Below are positions 4,853 through 6,534 of a stretch of 6,534 bases of DNA, piece by piece; position 1 is the stretch's first letter; each line of letters starts with the position of its first letter. The DNA is taken from the NCBI GenBank assembly GCA_034666045.1, contig JAXDMN010000187.1:1-6534 (forward strand), written 5' to 3'. The notes below the pieces were generated by a model. That model made no database searches. It saw only the letters and a list, made by a program, of their open reading frames with translations, and was not told where the DNA came from. The translations under genes and the position numbers were made by a program. Source of the DNA: JAICTV01 sp034666045. GTDB taxonomy: Bacteria > Planctomycetota > Phycisphaerae > Tepidisphaerales > Tepidisphaeraceae.

Positions 4853-6369
4853 CCCTCTCCCCTGTCCGCGCGAACGCTGTCGCTCCACGCCATCAGCACG
4901 CCGTACACGACGAACGCGATCGCGAAGGTGATGAACCAGGCGTAGGTGTAAAGGCGATCGAAAATTTCCGGGACGTTGTCGATCAGTTTCACCGTGTGCA
5001 GGAAGCCGGGCACGCACGGCGCGACGGCGAGGATCAACGCGGCGACTGCGATCCAATTGATGCCGTTCGTGTAGGCGTATCGCCCGCGCGGATCGTAGAG
5101 ATCTTTCAGGCTCAGCCGCGTGCGGCGCAAAACAAAATAATCGCAGATGAGGATGCCGCCGATCGCGCCGAGGAGGGCGGAATAGGCGATCAGCCAGGTG
5201 AAAATGTAGCCGTGCGGGTCGGCCATCAGCTTCCAGGGCATCATGGCGATGCCGATGATCCCGGTCATGAATCCGCCGACGCGGAAGCTGATCACCTTCG
5301 GGTAGAGATGCGCGAAATCGTTGGCGGGGCTGACGACGTTGGCGGCGATGTTGGTGGCGAGCGTGGCGATGGCGATCGAGATCATCGCGATGACGAGCGT
5401 CGTCTTGCTCTCGAATTTCGTGAGCAGCTCGATCGGGTCCCAGATCGCCTTGCCGTAGATGACGATCGTCGCGGACGTAACGGCGACGCCGATGAAGGCG
5501 TAGAGCGCCATCGTCGCCGGCAGGCCGATCGCCTGGCCGAGCACCTGGTCGCGCTGGCTCTTCGCGTAGCGGGAAAAATCCGGGATGTTCAGCGACAGCG
5601 TCGCCCAGAACCCGACCATTGCGGTCAGGCCGGGGAAGAAGAAGCCCCAGAACTTTCCCGCCTGCGGCTGGCCTGGATCGAATTGCGACGGCTGGCTCAG
5701 CATCGGGCCGAAGCCGTTCGCTTTTTTGTACGCCCACCAGAGCAGCGCCAGGCCGAGGAGGATGAGCAGCGGCGCCTTGATGTTGAGCAGCACGCGGATC
5801 GAATCGATGCCTTTGTAGATGACCAGCATGTTGATCGCCCAGAAAAATAAAAAGGCGATGAACTGCGGACCGGTGACGCCGAGCACGTGCGTGTGGTCCG
5901 GCGTGGCGATGCTCGGCCAGAACGCGGCGGCGACCTGAAAGATCGCCGCCCCGCCGATCCACGCCTGGATGCCGAACCACCCGCAGGCGACGAGGGCGCG
6001 GAGCAGCGCGGGAACGTTCGCGCCCCACGTGCCGAAGCTGGCGCGGCAATAGACGGGAAACGGGATGCCGTACTTCGTCCCGGCGTGCGCGTTGAGCACC
6101 ATCGGGATGAGAACGATCATGTTGCCGAGAAAAATCGTCAGCACCGCCTGCCACCAGTTCATCCCGCCGCTGACGAGCGACGACGCGAGCTGGTAGGTCG
6201 GGATGCAGGCGGACATCGAGATCCAGAGGGCGGCGATCGACAGGACCGACCATTTTCGTTGCTCGGGCGTCGTCGGGGCGAGGTCGCGATTCCACAGCGG
6301 CGAGGTGGAAATGTCGTCGGCGTCAAGCGGACGCGCGTAGTCGACGGGTTGGACGGCTTCTGTCGTCAT
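4849..6369 (-). CDS. NCS1 family nucleobase/hydantoin permease
   Basis: This 506-residue, 12-segment inner-membrane protein of the NCS1 (nucleobase-cation-symport-1) family is related to the hydantoin transporter Mhp1 and to allantoin/uracil permeases. It is predicted to import a purine, pyrimidine, allantoin or hydantoin with Na+ or H+. Numbering from the GTG form (six residues longer), the visible family features are: SPLWNRDLAPTT before segment 1; CGWFGIQAWIGG in segment 3, with Trp137 and Gln141 in the W-x3-Q spacing of the Mhp1 ligand site; GFWATLSLNIPDFSRYA (259-275); and ATNIAANVVSPANDF (344-358), which should carry the substrate-binding Asn. Length fits the family. ATG 6369 was preferred because the GTG at 6387 lies inside a dispersed repeat. 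It is first in the minus-strand cluster, and its pairing with PreA points to a pyrimidine or similar ring as substrate. The exact ligand cannot be read from sequence. Confidence 0.93.
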   Translation of the reverse strand: MTTEAVQPVDYARPLDADDISTSPLWNRDLAPTTPEQRKWSVLSIAALWISMSACIPTYQLASSLVSGGMNWWQAVLTIFLGNMIVLIPMVLNAHAGTKYGIPFPVYCRASFGTWGANVPALLRALVACGWFGIQAWIGGAAIFQVAAAFWPSIATPDHTHVLGVTGPQFIAFLFFWAINMLVIYKGIDSIRVLLNIKAPLLILLGLALLWWAYKKANGFGPMLSQPSQFDPGQPQAGKFWGFFFPGLTAMVGFWATLSLNIPDFSRYAKSQRDQVLGQAIGLPATMALYAFIGVAVTSATIVIYGKAIWDPIELLTKFESKTTLVIAMISIAIATLATNIAANVVSPANDFAHLYPKVISFRVGGFMTGIIGIAMMPWKLMADPHGYIFTWLIAYSALLGAIGGILICDYFVLRRTRLSLKDLYDPRGRYAYTNGINWIAVAALILAVAPCVPGFLHTVKLIDNVPEIFDRLYTYAWFITFAIAFVVYGVLMAWSDSVRADRGEG

Positions 6370-6382
6370 AAAATCAGATTGA

Positions 6383-6412
6383 ACCACGAAGCCACGAAGA
6401 CCACGAAGCGGT
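6383..6412 (+). repeat. CACGAAG-type periodic repeat upstream of the permease, left arm
   Basis: The sequence ACCACGAAG-CCACGAAG-ACCACGAAG-CGGT is preceded by TTGA (6379-6382), giving the same TTGAACCAC tip as the cassette repeats at 4348 and 4852. It has the same 8-9 base periodicity but a CACGAAG rather than CACAGAG core, so it is a sister family. It lies 13 bases before the permease ATG, in its leader, and contains the alternative GTG start. Confidence 0.85.
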
Positions 6413-6472
6413 TATCTTCAGTTTCACATCCCTCAACATGCTGATCGGTGTCCGGCTAAAAAATTTAGTGGG

Positions 6473-6502
6473 ACCGCTTCGTGCGCTTCGTGGAGTCGTG
6501 GT
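6473..6502 (-). repeat. CACGAAG-type periodic repeat, right arm (inverted)
   Basis: The reverse complement of this segment matches 6383-6412 at 26 of 30 positions, with no gaps. The two arms face each other across 60 bases (6413-6472). That spacer contains no gene; it includes an AT-rich island with the inverted repeat CTAAA-AAA-TTTAG (6456-6468). The promoter of the permease cluster probably lies in or beyond this interval. Nothing else is supported in 6503-6534. Confidence 0.82.
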
Positions 6503-6534
6503 GCATTCTCTCTTTATTCATGCCGTTGCGCACG

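Noticed and set aside
4720..5850. 376-residue plus-strand open frame antisense to the permease
   Set aside because: Its composition is dominated by Arg, Asp, Glu, His and Ala, as expected for the antisense of a GC-rich hydrophobic gene. No motif is visible.
4805..6295. Long minus-strand open frame running upstream from the GxxExxY gene across the permease
   Set aside because: It is a +1/+2 shadow of the permease: the translation is Arg/His/Asp/Pro-rich with no domain, while the permease frame has clear membrane segments and family motifs. Only the part from 4804 downwards is a real gene.
6413..6472. Sigma70-type promoter for the permease (TTGAGG and GATAAC on the minus strand)
   Set aside because: The hexamers are only 14 bases apart and no better pair is visible, so a promoter call is not supported although one is expected nearby.

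Overview
The window most likely comes from a GC-rich planctomycete (Planctomycetota), probably an environmental or uncultured lineage. Three things point there: a secreted PEP-CTERM protein, a small membrane protein ending in a GYDLRATPxRCPECG zinc ribbon of a kind I associate with planctomycete genomes, and Ala/Arg-rich coding with strong G/C at third codon positions. This is pattern recognition, and no phylogenetic marker gene is present.

Layout, left to right. A minus-strand PEP-CTERM surface protein (23-1237) is followed by a 463-base intergenic stretch holding the first copy of a dispersed repeat (1456-1543). Next is a small unrecognised plus-strand gene (1713-2114). It converges, across a structured intergenic segment (2115-2339), on a minus-strand membrane/zinc-ribbon protein (2340-2921). 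The second copy of the dispersed repeat (2959-3073) lies just upstream of that gene and carries a 32-base palindrome in place of 5 bases of the first copy. The right half is a minus-strand cluster read in the order NCS1-family nucleobase/hydantoin transporter (4849-6369), GxxExxY-family PD-(D/E)XK-like protein (4394-4804), PreA-type dihydropyrimidine dehydrogenase (3161-4318).

Function. The transporter and PreA make sense together: uptake of a pyrimidine or related ring compound, then its reduction, the first step of reductive pyrimidine degradation. The PreA copy has no C-terminal ferredoxin domain, and no PreT partner is in the window.

The most interesting structure is the GxxExxY gene. 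It is bracketed by two identical 32-base repeats in inverted orientation (4348-4379 and 4821-4852), built from a roughly 9-base CACRRAG-like periodic motif. The pair forms a compact 505-base cassette wedged between the two metabolic genes, and the repeat supplies the transporter's stop codon. A second, related but imperfect inverted pair (6383-6412 and 6473-6502) with only 60 bases between its arms lies just upstream of the transporter, like an empty version of the same element. This suggests a small mobile or repeat-associated family of GxxExxY cassettes with non-coding derivatives.
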